64,000 bases of DNA from Chloranthus sessilifolius (taxonomy: Eukaryota; Streptophyta; Magnoliopsida; Chloranthales; Chloranthaceae), in the NCBI GenBank assembly GCA_021018995.1, contig CM037587.1, positions 61,726,104 through 61,790,103 of the forward strand. The letters run 5' to 3'. The notes beneath the pieces were generated by a model, which searched no databases, had not been told where the DNA came from, and saw only the letters and a list, made by a program, of their open reading frames with translations. A program made the position numbers and the translations under genes. Every line of letters starts with the position of its first letter. The stretch's first letter is position 1. Shown piece after piece: positions 34,694-45,420 of the stretch.

Positions 34694-36654
34694 CGAGTTT
34701 AAAATTGGATATATGGTGTAGGTGATGGAGACAACATTGACTTAGGAGAAGCGGGTACAGCAAATATATATGTGATAAAAAGTTTTTGTTTAGATTTTGA
34801 TCGTCTTTCTAGACATTATTGTAAGTTATATAGAGTGGTATAAAAGTCAAAGTTTATACTGATGCACTCACATCGGTCTTATAATCATACATGATTATAT
34901 GTTCAATCATCATCCCAGGGTATAAATCAAATCCTTCAAGGTTTGTGATCCTCCTTAAATATTGTGAAAATGCTATCTCTTGATATACTTGACATAGGAT
35001 ACTTTACATTTTAATACTTTATTTCGACAGAATTTTAGCATATAGTAACAACGTTTTGTTTGTGTACATGAAATTGTCTGTGTTGAAAGTTCCAATAGTA
35101 CTTAATTACAATCCTCATTAGTACGAATGAAAACACCATAGTTCCTATTATAATCGCACCATGATACGGGGAAGTACACTATTATTTCGTGTATAAAAAC
35201 TTTGAAAATTTTTCAATAGGTGAGAAGTGAAAGTGAGTGATGTAGGAGAAGGAAAGTGGCCTTGTAGAAATGCATGTGGGGCGGTTCTCCTTCTCCTCGC
35301 AATACCTTGAAGATATTATTCTCTAAAATTTGTATGATGTGTTGCCTTCTTTTCTGGCTTCCCCTATGTGCTTTTCTGATTTCTTCTCCAATATCGATTC
35401 TCTTGTGTCTTCATTGTGTGTTTCTCTTTACAATGTGCCTTTTTTATATTGAATTTTGGTATTAATTTCACATTCATGGACAATTCTTCAACGGCTGTCA
35501 TCTTCGCTGCGCATCTTGAATTTGCAATTCTACTTCATTGGCAGCCCCATGGATGCTCTACTTAGCTTAACCCTTACGGTCAAGCTAAGTAACTACATGC
35601 AAAACCACCTCTTGTACGCTGGTTTTAGCCGCTGGAAGTAAACCGCACGCTCGCCCTCTTTTGAAACTCCCTGGGGTTACGTGACTGTGGAATTCACGGT
35701 AACTCACTTCTTTGAAAACATTGACTACTATGCAATCTCAATTGTTAGATGCTTGTTTCAAAATTTTATCGCCAACTGCATTAAAAAATTAAAAAATTAA
35801 AAAATTAAAAAACATTTGCCGCCAACAGTGGCGTGCGGTAAGGGCTGGCCAACCTTGATGAGGGGGCCAAATTGGTCTTGTGGCCGCACTAAGGTTGATC
35901 TAGCGCTACTATTTCAGCACATGCTCCTATAGCGAATGCAACTACTATTATTAAGCTAAAAATTTCTTTTGCATGCAAACGCCAACGTCCGAAAACCCTT
36001 TAAGCACATTCACTCAAGATCAAAATTTTGGGTACAATATCTGTTTTGGCAAAGTCCGAAATCTATAATCTGGCTGAAATTTTAATTTTTTGACTGAAAT
36101 TTCAGCCAACAATTTTGGATTTGGCCGAAATTTCAGTCCCATTTTCTTTTTAAAAAAAAAACCAAAATAATAGATGAGGCAACAAATTATCGGGCCGATA
36201 ATTCCAAGTTATTGGCCAATAATTTGCAGCCTCATCTAAACATCCGATATATTCATCATATCGTTTCGGCCATGGACGAAACCGATACATTTCGGCAGAT
36301 AATTTGATTTATCGGCCGAAATTTTGAACCATGCATTGATTCCTTCAAATTAGATGATAGTGATCTTTCTCAACCCGAATCTTTCACACAATAGATCTTG
36401 AGAACATGATCTTACCATCAGACGATCAATTTTTTATTTCACATATCACAAATACAAAAAAATGGCCATAAAGCATCCTGTATGATCTTATGGCCACTTT
36501 TTTGGTACCCGTATGCTCATGGCCTTAAGATCCATTGGGTGGAAGATCGTGAAAAATGATCTCTACCATTTCATTTCATGCAGTTAATGTGTTTCAATGC
36601 GCGTTTCGGACGTTGGCGCATTTAGAAATGTGTTGGCATGAATAGAGGCATCCT
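34694..36654. other. anonymous sequence between MITE 2 and Mutator element A
   Basis: I see no gene. Short open frames at 35274-35465 and 35456-35641 have no recognisable domains. 35782-35814 is a short ATTAAAAA repeat. 36060-36340 is rich in GCCGAAATTT/AAATTTCGGCC inverted motifs and ends GCCGAAATTTTGAACCATGC; a related sequence in opposite orientation lies at 47752-47900, suggesting an unidentified dispersed repeat. Confidence 0.5.
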
Positions 36655-36663
36655 TTCTTATAT

Positions 36664-36763
36664 GGGAAATTTACCTGACCGACCCTGTCAGATGTACCTT
36701 TTGCTGCAGAGACCCTATAGTTTCACCTTTACCCAAATCAACCAGCTCGAAGCCGAGTCGACC
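36664..36763 (+). repeat. left terminal inverted repeat of element A
   Basis: About 100 bp, imperfectly complementary to 51673-51772; both read GGGAAATTTACCTGACC and then CTGTCAGATGTACCTTTT. Similar TIRs bound element B. Confidence 0.9.
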
Positions 36764-36859
36764 CTAAGGAGAATAAAAAGTCCATATTACCCCATTCTCT
36801 GACTTTCTTTAACCCATGAATACACCCCTTTTTCCTCATTTTAATCTGCGCTAGAGTTA

Positions 36860-37004
36860 CTAAGAAGTTAGAGGTGGTGAAGGTGACGACGTCTTCTGCT
36901 TCAGATCTGCTACCTGGAAGAAGAAAACAGAGGTTTGGGAGAAGAAGCTCCTGCATTTTGCCATTGGGAGTTGAAGATCCTGCGGTTTCCCATTTCGACG
37001 CGAG
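36860..37004 (+). other. transposase 5' untranslated exon (predicted)
   Basis: The stretch before 37005 ends CGACGCGAG followed by GTATGT, a good plant splice donor. The equivalent in B (about 52530-52675) is strongly conserved and also ends CGACGCGAG|GTATGT. The following intron holds the 22-bp palindrome array 1, and the transposase ATG comes at 37397. Start of transcription is not visible. Confidence 0.5.
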
Positions 37005-37077
37005 GTATGTTCAGATCCAGTGTAAACCATATCGAAAGTTATTTTGAAAATTTGATTTTATTGGATAAATATATACA

Positions 37078-37327
37078 AAGAGTCGATATCGATTGCATAA
37101 AATCGATATTGATTGTAAATAAAATCGATATCGACTGTTAAAAAAATCGATATCGATTGCTTATCCAATCGGTATCGACTTCATAAACAATTGTTACCGA
37201 TTGAGTATCCAATTGATATCGATTGTAAAGAGAATCGATAACGATTGGATACTTAATCGGTAACAATTGTTTATGAAGTCGATACCGATTGGATAAGCAA
37301 TCGATATCGATTGTGTATCAATTGTTT
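37078..37327. repeat. 22-bp palindrome array 1, with 58-nt perfect inverted repeat
   Basis: About 11 units with palindromic cores such as ATCGATATCGAT, TCGGTATCGA and TCGATAACGA lie in the transposase leader intron. 37145-37202 and 37255-37312 are exact reverse complements (58 nt) separated by 52 nt, which would give a long stable hairpin if transcribed. Confidence 0.95.
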
Positions 37328-37396
37328 TGCTACCAATTTGTCATTTCTTTTATTCATTCGTCCTATGACTCCTTCCTTCTCCTTCTTAAACAAGCG

Positions 37397-39891
37397 ATGT
37401 CTGGTGTGAAAATTCCTCTTCTCTGTCACTTTGATGGCCATATTGTAAACTATGATGGTTTGAATTAAGGTAGCCGCCGGAGGGTTATTACAATTTCGAC
37501 AAGTATATCTTATGAAAGGTTCAAAAGGCGAATTTCTGTTGTCAATTTTGCGAGAGCAGATGAAACAATTTCTATAAAGTTCTCTATGAAGATAGTGAAT
37601 ACCCTGTGCTTGCCGACGTTTTGGATTCGGATGATTTGGCCACCCTATTTTCGTTTTATAAATCCGGATCGGACATTATAAAGGTATTCATCATTAAAGA
37701 ACCATCCTCCTTCTGATTCGAAGTTGAACAAGTACCTCTAGGTGGGACTGATTTTGTGAGTAACCATTTATTTCAGCCATATAAGTTTGAGGAGGAAGGA
37801 CTTACATATGATACTATTAAGTTAGGCAATGACGGCGATTTTGCGGCAACCATATCCACCATGAAGAAAACTATTGATCTAAACCATGCCCCAGTTGAAT
37901 CATATGATGACTCACTATAAAATATGCATGGGGCACATTGTAGTCAAGAGTTAGACTACACGTCTCTAAGAGTGGGGGATGAAGACTATTTTCATCATAT
38001 CTTTCCCGGTGGATTCACAACTTGGCTGACTCACGAATTATGTTCTACTATGTCATAGATGGGGATTAACGAAGGAGCTCAACCCTATTTCCATACATAT
38101 AATCACCCCTTCAATGAAGGGCCTAGTCAACCATGTAAGAACACGTTCGGTGAAGGGCCTAGTCAGCCATGTCATGACCCGTTTCGTGAAAGGCCTAGTC
38201 AACCACATCAGAACCCCTTCGATGAAGAAGGATCTAGTCAACCACCTCAAAGCACTGCTACTGAAGAAAATGTCGAAGATTATAATGACGAACCGAATGG
38301 ATTTATAAAAGAGGATCCGAAAAATTTTGTGAGAGGCATTGATAATCCCTTAGTAGATGGAGCTTGCGAAGTGTCAGGGACATCAGACGAGTCTTCCGAT
38401 TAAGATGTAGAAATCGAATACCGGAATTGGACGTTTGAAGTTAGAGCAATCTTCAGAGACAAATAAATATTTTAAAGAGCATTAAAAGAGCAAGCGGTGG
38501 AGAAAAACTTTCAAATTCGGCCTTTGAAAACCACTAGTTATCGCGTGACAGCTGGATGCTACGAACCTGATTGTTCATGGTGAATACATGCGTCTAAATT
38601 AATTGGGCTCAAAACTTTCCAAATCAAGATGTTCAATAGTACTCACACACACGGGGCCGCTAAGATTGGACCGCACGGTTACCGTAATGTAAGAATCTCC
38701 TTCGTAGTCAACTATGTACGGGAGAAACTTATGAAAGGATTCGATTACACCCGGCGTCGATAATATTTGATACTGCAAAAGCTTATAATGTGCAAATCTC
38801 ATATGCTAAGGCTTGGAGGGGGAAAGAACTTGCCCTTAATGATATTAGAGGCAGTTAGGAAGGACAATTTGTGAATCAACTAGCCTATGTGAAGGAGATG
38901 GAGAGGGTAGATCCTAATGTACAAACATCCTTTTAACTAACGCTTGACGAAAAATTTTAAAGATTTTTTTAGAGTTTTAGCCCGTGCATCGAAAGCTTCC
39001 GCAATATACTTCGTCACACACTGCTTGTAGATGGCACACACCTATGGGGACGTTTTGAAATGATCCTACTTATTGTCTCGAGACAAGACGGTAATGGCCA
39101 TATATTACTGTTAGTATTTACCGTCGTCGAATTAGAAGAAGAGGATACATGGATGTGGTATCTTAAACGGGTAGGTGCGTTCGTGATCGATGAGTTTACC
39201 GAAGATTTTATTTTTATCACGGATAGGTCGAAGGGTTTAATTAAGGCGGTCAAACATATCTTCCCTAACGCACACCACAACTATTGCATGTGACATATGA
39301 CACAATTTGCAACACAAGTATCCCAAGAACAATGTGAAGGATTTATGGTGGTGTGCCGCACGTGCATATTCAGTAGAAAATTTTGATTATTTTATTAACA
39401 AAATGAAGGAAGATCCTACTGATCCTCAGGCCGTAGAGTATATTTTGAAAATAGACCCAAAGCATTGGGCACGCGCATATATGAAAGGAAGGTAATATGA
39501 TTATCTGACTATGAATAATGTCAAAAGCTTAAACAACGTACTAAAGATAGCTCGAGAGAGACCAATTTTGGACCTAATCAGAACTACTAGAGAGAAAGTC
39601 GTCGAACATTTTCAAAAGCGCAAACAGATATCTGAGAAATGGACCACCCTCCTCTGCCCAAAAGCAGATGGGCACATAAAGAAGGTGCTGCAATGGGCTG
39701 GTAGAAAGAGAGCTCAACCATACAGGCGCGATCAATTCCAGGTTAATTCTAAAAATTGTATTCATCACATCGACTTGGAACACAAGACATGTACTTGTCG
39801 CCGTTGGCACATTCATGGCTTGCCTTGCTCTCATGCCATGGCAGCCATCAATCGGAAAAGTTACGATTACCATAACTTCTGTGAGAAGTAG
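37397..39891 (+). pseudogene. MuDR-type transposase, element A
   Basis: The ATG at 37397 opens MSGVKIPLLCHFDGHIV, like the PB1-like N-terminus of plant MULE transposases. A Ser/Gln/Pro repeat of four ~12-residue units (NPFGEGPSQPC type) lies at 38100-38240. The MuDR DNA-binding region follows near 38430-38640 (FEVRAIF, EKNFQIRPLKTTSYRVTAGC). The catalytic domain contains LLVDGTHLWG (first Asp, ~39026-39055), then DTWMWYLKRVGAF and FIFITDRSKGLIKAV (second Asp). A SWIM zinc finger CTCRRWHIHGLPCSHAM is at 39790-39843, ending HNFCEK. At least eight stops or frameshifts are seen, and part of the frame between 38600 and 38930 is disrupted. Confidence 0.88.
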
Positions 39892-40283
39892 TTTTTTACT
39901 GCTTGCTTTAAACAAATATACGACGAATAATAGCTTCCTACCCTCGATAAAAGTCAATGGGCATTCCAAGCTCAGCAACTGCCTGAAAATATGAAAGTGA
40001 GAGCACCCTACAATTGTCAAAAGTAAGCCGGCCTTCCGAGAAAGAGAAGGATAAGGTATAAGGGTGAGGTTAGGGCCCTATAGTGTAGCAGGTGCAGTGA
40101 GTATGGTCACAATCGCAGGAGTTGGACGGTAATTGGGCCGATGGGTTGATACAGTACAAGAAGTCAGCTACATATTCAACTACACGCCACATTCCACTAG
40201 CTGTAAATTTTTCAAAAAAAAATGTAAAGAAGTATATTTTAATAAAACTTTTAAGCATTTCCAAAACGTTTTGTCAACACAGA

Positions 40284-40545
40284 CAGTCGATATCGACTGT
40301 AAATACGATCGATATCGACTATGAATACAGTCGATGTCGATTTTATAAGAGGTCGATATCGAGTACCTTTATAATCGATAACGATTCCTTATAAAATCGA
40401 TAACGATTGCGAATACAATCGTTATCAACTGCGAATACAATCCTGTTCGATTTCATAAGCAATCGTTATCGATTGTATTCGCAGTCGATAACGATTGCAT
40501 ATTCATTCGATATCGATTGTATTCGCAGTCAATATCGATTGCTTG
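40284..40545. repeat. 22-bp palindrome array 2, between transposase and Ulp1 gene
   Basis: About 12 units lie between the 3' ends of the two convergent genes. Cores include TCGATATCGA, TCGATAACGA and TCGTTATCGA, and spacers alternate GTATTCGCAGT / ACTGCGAATACA, so neighbouring units are partly inverted copies. Confidence 0.93.
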
Positions 40546-40781
40546 AACACTCTTTACTTAACTCTCTATATTTAGTCGATGACTATCAATAGGGTCTGCG
40601 ACACACCCAAAACCAGCTTATTGTTAACCAGCCTATATAAAAATTTTACATACTTGAGATTAAAAATTTCCAAAAAAAATTGAATGTTGTAAAAATTATA
40701 AATTTCATTTACAAATATCCTTACAAATATCCTTGAATGTTCTAAGCTACAACTACATACAATTTTAACTTTTGAAAAAAA

Positions 40782-41095
40782 CTAGGGTGCTGCATCAGTT
40801 GTAGGTTCTTCATCGGTGGCTTTCTCGGCTTCTCCATCGGCAATAAATTTAGCGAGCGCATGGCCAATTTCTGCCCTGATCTGACTCATATTGCCTTGGC
40901 TGAAATTGAATTTCTTCCCCATCATCAAGTACTCTATGTACTTTAAAACAAATACCCCACAGTCCCACCCATTGCTCTGTCGGGGTACAAATTTGACCCT
41001 ACAATCAGAACTTGACCACGAATAGGTCTCAGCATTCAATGCAGTGGAGTCTCCGTGTACATGTAAAAGCGCGGAAAGATATTTGGTCTGTTTTG
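40782..41095 (-). pseudogene. Ulp1 protease C-terminal exon (Gln/Cys box), element A
   Basis: The translation contains FVPRQSNGWDCGVFVLKYIEYL. The Gln (oxyanion hole) and Cys in Q-x-N-x-x-D-C-G are the signature of C48 proteases, and the F..N.sQIR..IG.AL tail is also typical. The frame ends with TAG at 40782-40784 after an acidic, Glu/Thr-rich tail. The acceptor is probably the AG near 41096. This exon alone looks intact. Confidence 0.88.
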
Positions 41096-41174
41096 AAAAG
41101 TGTAATGTCAGACAATGTTTGATAAGATAAGTAGCTAAGATAAGCAAACAAAGAAAATATTTACAGATAATGTT

Positions 41175-41350
41175 TAATCGATTGCCAAACAGTCGACATC
41201 GATTGTATAAGCAGTCGGCATCGACAGTTAAAACTGTCGTTAACGATCGTATAACCAGTCATTAACGATTGTATAACCAGTCGTTAACGATCCTATAACC
41301 ATTCGTTAACGACTGTTTTAACAGTCGATGTTGACTACTTATACAATCGT
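41175..41350. repeat. 22-bp palindrome array 3 (last intron of the Ulp1 gene)
   Basis: Eight units with cores TCGTTAACGA and TCGACATCGA and a very regular 22-bp period (for example AGTCGTTAACGATCCTATAA followed by CC). It fills most of the intron between the His/Asp exon and the Gln/Cys exon. Confidence 0.93.
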
Positions 41351-41405
41351 ATTCTGATGGCGTAAATTAGAAATTAATTGATTTGAAAGTATGGACAATT
41401 CTTAC

Positions 41406-41545
41406 CAGGACGTTAATTTGGATGGGATACTTCTCCTTAGAGGGCCTATCCAAAATTAATCAATGATCATTACCGTTCGTTCTAAAACCTTAACGATCGC
41501 AAGCACCCAATATAAAGGATCATGACTATGGACTGGGACAAATAT
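41406..41545 (-). pseudogene. Ulp1 protease His/Asp exon, element A
   Basis: 140 nt between TTTCAG and GTAAGA. Reads IFVPVHSHDPLYWVLAIVKV, then MIID before a stop. In the family the segment is HW.L.vi and then the catalytic Asp. Here the catalytic His position is Tyr, while B still has LHWSLVIV. A 1-nt deletion right after MIID relative to B shifts the frame. Confidence 0.75.
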
Positions 41546-41601
41546 CTGAAATGACTAATATATTAGAAGACACAATGGTAAAAATAATAAATAAAGTTTA
41601 C

Positions 41602-41902
41602 AGAGACCGTAATTTGCCGTGTTACATTGGTGAGCCCACAGATCCCTTTACCTATTGAAGAAGAAGTTTTTGAGCACCTTCTTGCCTGGGTTGGCTTCTT
41701 CCTTAAGGGCAGCCCACCGTTCAATTTACGTGGCCATCGGTTGGCGATTGAGTTTTTTAGTTTTAACAAAGAATCTGAAATCGTTATAATCTATGGCGAT
41801 ATATGCCAAACCGGTGGAGCTCATCAGGAAGAATTTATCCACAACTTCCGAATGAGCAGCGTCATCCATGACATTCAAAAGTCTTAGGTAGGCTCCAATT
41901 AT
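41602..41902 (-). pseudogene. Ulp1 gene exon 5 (upstream of catalytic core), element A
   Basis: Bounded by TTTCAG and GTAAAC. It reads IIGAYLRLLNVMDDAAHSEV and continues to ERWAALKEEANPGKKVLKNF, which resembles the N-terminal helices before the C48 core. A stop separates the two parts and another follows FFFNR. B keeps the same organisation (about 57330-57628). Confidence 0.65.
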
Positions 41903-41936
41903 CTGAAAGATAATAAATTTCAGTAATCGACTATTC

Positions 41937-42125
41937 AAAGAATCGTTATCGATTCTATACAGAGTCGGTATCGACTGTTAAGATGATCATTAATGATTGC
42001 CTAGATAGTCGGTATCGATTGTTAAGACGATCATTAATGATTGCCTAGATAGTCAGTATCGATTATTTTTACAGTCGTTATCGATTGTGTAAACAATCGC
42101 GATCTACTATCTGGGCAATCGTTCT
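41937..42125. repeat. 22-bp palindrome array 4 (intron 4)
   Basis: About nine units; TCGGTATCGA and TCATTAATGA cores alternate, and a 44-bp pair (AGTCGGTATCGATTGTTAAG plus CGATCATTAATGATTGCCTAGAT) is itself duplicated. Confidence 0.92.
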
Positions 42126-42232
42126 ATTTTTTTAATCAGTCGTTACTATTAGAAAATATTAAAAGAAAATAACATCTTTGAAAATAATTAAGAAATTGAA
42201 TATGAGAGATTTGGTTACTTATAAGATTGTCT

Positions 42233-42307
42233 AAGTATGCCTTGCCTTCCAAACATTTGAAAGTATGCATTCGAAGTGTATAATCACCCATGGAGCTTAC
42301 GTAGATG
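42233..42307 (-). pseudogene. Ulp1 gene exon 4, element A
   Basis: 75 nt reading SIYVSSMGDYTLRMHTFKCL and on to KAYLDNL, a small exon following TTATGCAG. Its donor reads ATAAGT where B has GTAAGT, so splicing here is probably lost in A. Confidence 0.6.
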
Positions 42308-42414
42308 CTGCATAAAATATAACGGTCAAGTTTTAATTCAAAACGAAATTAACTTCTAACTAACAACTAACTATCATCGGAAAAACGGACAAATTACGAA
42401 TATATGTAACTTAC

Positions 42415-42794
42415 TCAGCATCCTGTTCGAGAGCTGTCCAGATGGCATTCATGAACCTCTGCTCATCTGTCAGCTCAACCGTAGGAGGGGGCATCGTCTC
42501 GGTTGGAGGTTTTTTTATCGGCTGCTTTTTTTCGGTCCTAGGCTTCATGACAACATGTTTTACCTTAATCCTAGGCCTCCGGCGAGCATCAAATGGTTGC
42601 TCAGATTGCTCATCACCAGCCGGACCACCCTTATCATCATGATCGTGGGATTGGTTATCAGCTGCTGCCAACTCCTCTTGTGCGGGAGGAGCTGGTGCCA
42701 CATCTACTGATCCCCGATCGACTGGACCAGTAGGTTCTGGTCTCATATTGGCAGTGAGAGACATTTCCGATAACAACTTCGAAACAGCACCATC
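42415..42794 (-). pseudogene. Ulp1 gene exon 3, charged linker, element A
   Basis: Follows TGTTCAG and ends at GCTGA|GTAAGT. Encodes DGAVSKLLSEMSL, a Pro/Ala/Asp/His-rich linker, a basic stretch (RRRPRIKVKHVVMKPRTEKK) that could serve as a nuclear signal, and LTDEQRFMNAIWTALEQDAE. The last motif is conserved in B (LTAEQRYMNAIWTALVEDAE). The frame is open in A. Confidence 0.65.
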
Positions 42795-42867
42795 CTGAAC
42801 ATCGAAAGACATAAAATTGATAAATAAGAAGAACTGAGAGAATAGAATGACCTCTAAAAACAATTTA

Positions 42868-43138
42868 AATCGATTCTAAAACCGATCTAAACCGATCGTA
42901 TTTACAATCGATACCGATTATATTTATAGTCGATACCGACTGTATTTAAAATCGATGCCGATTTATTGTCCAATCGCTAACGATTGAATTTACCATCGAT
43001 AATGATTGTAAATACAATCGATAGCGATTGTACATATGATCGGTATAGATTGGACAATCAAACGGTATCGACTATAAATATGATCGGTATCGATTATAAA
43101 TACGATCGGTATCGATTGTAAATACAATCGTTAGCGAA
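42868..43138. repeat. 22-bp palindrome array 5 (intron 2)
   Basis: About twelve units including TCGATACCGA, TCGATAATGA, TCGGTATCGA and TCGTTAGCGA, with spacers TGTAAATACAA / TATAAATACGA. Confidence 0.93.
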
Positions 43139-43187
43139 TCAATAAAAAATTGAGTTAAACTAAAGCAGACTACACTGCCAATCATAC

Positions 43188-43753
43188 CTTGGGTGTCACC
43201 TCCAAGATCGTTTGAAGGAGTTCTAAAATTTTTCCTTGCTCTTTCTGGATCATCTTGTTGAAGTGATCCGCTGTTTGTAATTGAACATCCCTTGAAGTGA
43301 GCCGGTCTTCAAAGGAGGTGCATTGTGTCCGGAGGAGCCTATTCTCCTCCGCCAACTGCTTATTCCCTTCCACCAATTGGTTAACTAACTCTTTCAAATG
43401 GCTCGCTTTTTGGTTGATTTTCAAGTTATCCAACTCCAAACCATCAATCCTCCTCAACAACTCTTGATTAGAGGAGGTTGGTGTACTGCCGCTTGTCTTT
43501 GCGGCAACCCTTCTAGGCCGGTCTAATTAGACTTGGTCCTCATCTGACAAAGAGCCTTCGTCAGACGTTGTTTCATCCTCAAATTCTTCCTCTTCAAGTT
43601 CTTTGACCGAAATATAATTTCTTTTCTTCTTGGGTCGCAAATCAACTTCCACAGCTTTCTTGACCTCCTCAACCTCTTTCCTCTTCTCCGCTAATAATCC
43701 CTTACGAGGGGTATCTCCAACTCGAAGGTAACAGGTTCGAGGGGAGAGTAAAT
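43188..43753 (-). pseudogene. Ulp1 gene exon 2, acidic and coiled-coil region, element A
   Basis: Bounded by GTAACAG and GTATGA. Encodes RVGDTPRKGLLAEKRKEVEE, a basic RPKKKRNY motif, an acidic run (EEEEFEDETTSDEG), a TAA stop at 43528, then RPRRVAAKTSGSTPTSSNQE. It ends in a heptad-like stretch (LRRIDGLELDNLKI...LVNQLVEGNKQLAEENRLL) predicted to be a coiled coil. B retains the same layout (58640-59247). Confidence 0.7.
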
Positions 43754-43857
43754 CTGTTACGAAAAAGGACAGGTTGTAAAATAACATAGAAAAATTACAG
43801 AGAAAATTAAACTATCACTGTAATATAATGACTGCTTAATGACTGGAAAGCGATTTC

Positions 43858-43995
43858 ATCTACAGTCGATACCGATTGTGTATAAAGTCGATACCGATTA
43901 TGTAGGAAGTTGATACCGATTGCTTAATCAATCGATCCAATTAGATAGTCAGTCGATTCCAACTACGTAGGCAGTCGATATTGATTAATTTGGTA
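43858..43995. repeat. 22-bp palindrome array 6 (intron 1)
   Basis: Six units, cores TCGATACCGA and decayed variants (TTGATACCGA, TCGATATTGA), filling the middle of the intron. Confidence 0.9.
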
Positions 43996-44075
43996 ATCAG
44001 AATCCTCCACTTTACTTTTTAAAGTCCTTACAAATTTACCTTTACAAATTTGAATTATTTAAAACGACATCATAC

Positions 44076-44878
44076 CTTGCTCTCCACCATCTTCGCAAGA
44101 GTGTAGCCTTTAGTCCTCGTTTGGGGCTTCTCCGCCCACTTCAACAATCAGGGGAAAGGGTTTATCATTGACGTTCTTTGAGGTGAGACGTCAGGCAGTA
44201 TCTCATAGGCCCACCACTGAAGTACACACATACATCTATAAATATTATACAGCTTAAGGGTTTTATCGTTGTAGGAAGTCTTTCTATTTGCCACGCCCTT
44301 CTCTATATACTCCAGCAAGTCTTTGAAGACGTAGAGACCCCACGGGGTTTTCTTGAAGTTCTCCACGTCATTGATGAGTTCAACGTAGTCTTCCGACAAT
44401 TGATGATGGGACCCGGGAAAAAGGAATGTACATAGAACAAAAAGAAGAGCCAACTTGACGAAGTCATCATCACTTTGCGCTAGCCTCAATCCATTTTCAA
44501 TATGAGACCGAATAATTTTCCCGACCGGTAGTCCTCGAAAATATTTGTATCGAATGGTTTCCTCTTCAGGTGCTTTAATGGAAGGGGAATATTGTTGGGG
44601 TTCAACCACCACAAGGCCCAGTATTAAGGCAACGTCCATCTTTCGAAGATAGACATCTCTCCTCCAGATTTGAAAGTGGTTCTTCTCAACCCAAAAACTT
44701 AACATGGCATCCACAACCTCTCCAGCAAAACTAACACCCTTTGGCATTTGGAATATTCTCTCGAAAACTGATGCACTTAGCAACTCCTTCCGCTTCGGGC
44801 TAGCGTCATCGTAGATCTTCGAAATACTAGTAGGAGAACATTTGCCAACAACACGTTGTACAACCATTTTGCAAGCTT
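44076..44878 (-). pseudogene. Ulp1 gene exon 1, DUF1985 / plant-mobile-domain-like, element A
   Basis: Follows ATACAG; ATG at 44867 starts MVVQRVVGKCSPTSISKIYD. The 239-codon frame shows FQMPKGVSFAGEVVDAMLSF, then VALILGLVVVEP, RSHIENGLRLAQSDDDFVKL and a C-terminal ELINDVENFKKTPWGLYVF. This fold pattern (L..l...D..dF.kL.LLf.l...l, LindvenF...pWG) is that of DUF1985, commonly paired with Ulp1 domains in plant transposons. The stop after PFP replaces the Arg codon seen in B; the exon then continues to a GTATGA donor. Confidence 0.7.
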
Positions 44879-44936
44879 CTGTATATGAACTCTAATAAAA
44901 TTAAAAGAGATTGTTTATAATCAGGCTACATAAAAA

Positions 44937-45132
44937 ATTGTCGATTCCCTAGACAATCGTCATCGACTGATTACACAATCGTCATCGACTAATTACACAA
45001 TCGTCCTCGACTGATTACACAATCGTCATCGACTAATTACACAATCGTCATCGACTGTTTATACAATCGAGATCGATTATATGAACAATCGTTGTCAATC
45101 GCATTAACAATCGATATCGATCGTATATGCAA
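44937..45132. repeat. 22-bp palindrome array 7 (upstream of exon 1)
   Basis: Five consecutive units of CAATCGTCATCGACT plus RATTACA, then four others. The duplicated copy at 50527-50690 has three of the first type. Confidence 0.93.
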
Positions 45133-45420
45133 TCGAGCATGGATTAGGAAGATGGAAGATGAGCAGGTGGTGGATGGTGTGGGGAGGTGGGTGGTTCCGT
45201 CCCATAGGAACTGAAGAGGATCTAGTTCTTGTGGTGGTGGTGGGTCCTCCCATATAGGATCAAACTTTATTGGGTTATAGTAGGATTTAGGGGTTTTATC
45301 GTCGTTGTCTGACATTGGAAAATATGGGCTGATAGGGAAAATAGGGAATGATTTTACTGGTGATGGTGGAATACGAAGTGTTGTATTAAATTTTCTCATC
45401 CTTCCGAGCTTTCTTACCAT
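45037..45420 (-). pseudogene. unidentified captured exon, copy 1
   Basis: ATG at 45420 opens MVRKLGRMRKFNTTLRIPPS, then PYFPMSDNDDKTPKSYYNPI and DPIWEDPPPPQELDPLQFLW. The protein is Pro/Asp-rich with a basic N-terminus and is unlike the Ulp1 gene. Element B has no equivalent, so it may be a fragment of a host gene acquired by A or its ancestor. Relative to copy 2 (50690-51064), a ~106-bp deletion removes the segment after FLWDG. I do not recognise the family. Confidence 0.45.

Larger units (their letters stand above)
40782..44878 (-). pseudogene. multi-exon gene with DUF1985-like, coiled-coil and Ulp1 protease parts (element A)
   Basis: Exons inferred from GT..AG sites and comparison with B: 44878-44076, 43753-43188, 42794-42415, 42307-42233, 41902-41602, 41545-41406 and about 41095-40782. 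The last two carry the cysteine protease (C48, SUMO-protease-like). Lesions in A: nonsense where B reads SRLLKW (near 44151), a stop at 43528, a splice donor after exon 4 changed from GT to AT (42231-42232), further stops and a 1-nt loss. Four introns or spacers of about 310 bp or more hold 22-bp arrays; the 56- and 107-bp introns hold none. Such genes are passengers of some plant MULEs and their role in transposition is unknown. Confidence 0.8.

Noticed and set aside
35274..35641. Two open frames of about 60 codons with hydrophobic segments
   Set aside because: No conserved motif, no splice context and no support beyond chance length.
36060..36340. AAATTTCGGCC-rich segment as a MITE
   Set aside because: A partner exists at 47752-47900, but termini and a TSD could not be defined.
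38059..38308. Repeat-containing open frames on both strands and in a second + frame
   Set aside because: Shadows of the 36-bp repeat in the transposase; only the frame with the PSQP repeat continues the protein.
39574..40020. 148-codon minus-strand open frame
   Set aside because: It is antisense to the SWIM-finger part of the transposase and has no domain of its own.
40284..40545. CRISPR-like appearance of the repeat arrays
   Set aside because: Units are 22 bp with degenerate palindromic cores and no unique spacers of constant length, and the host is a plant. Not a CRISPR array.
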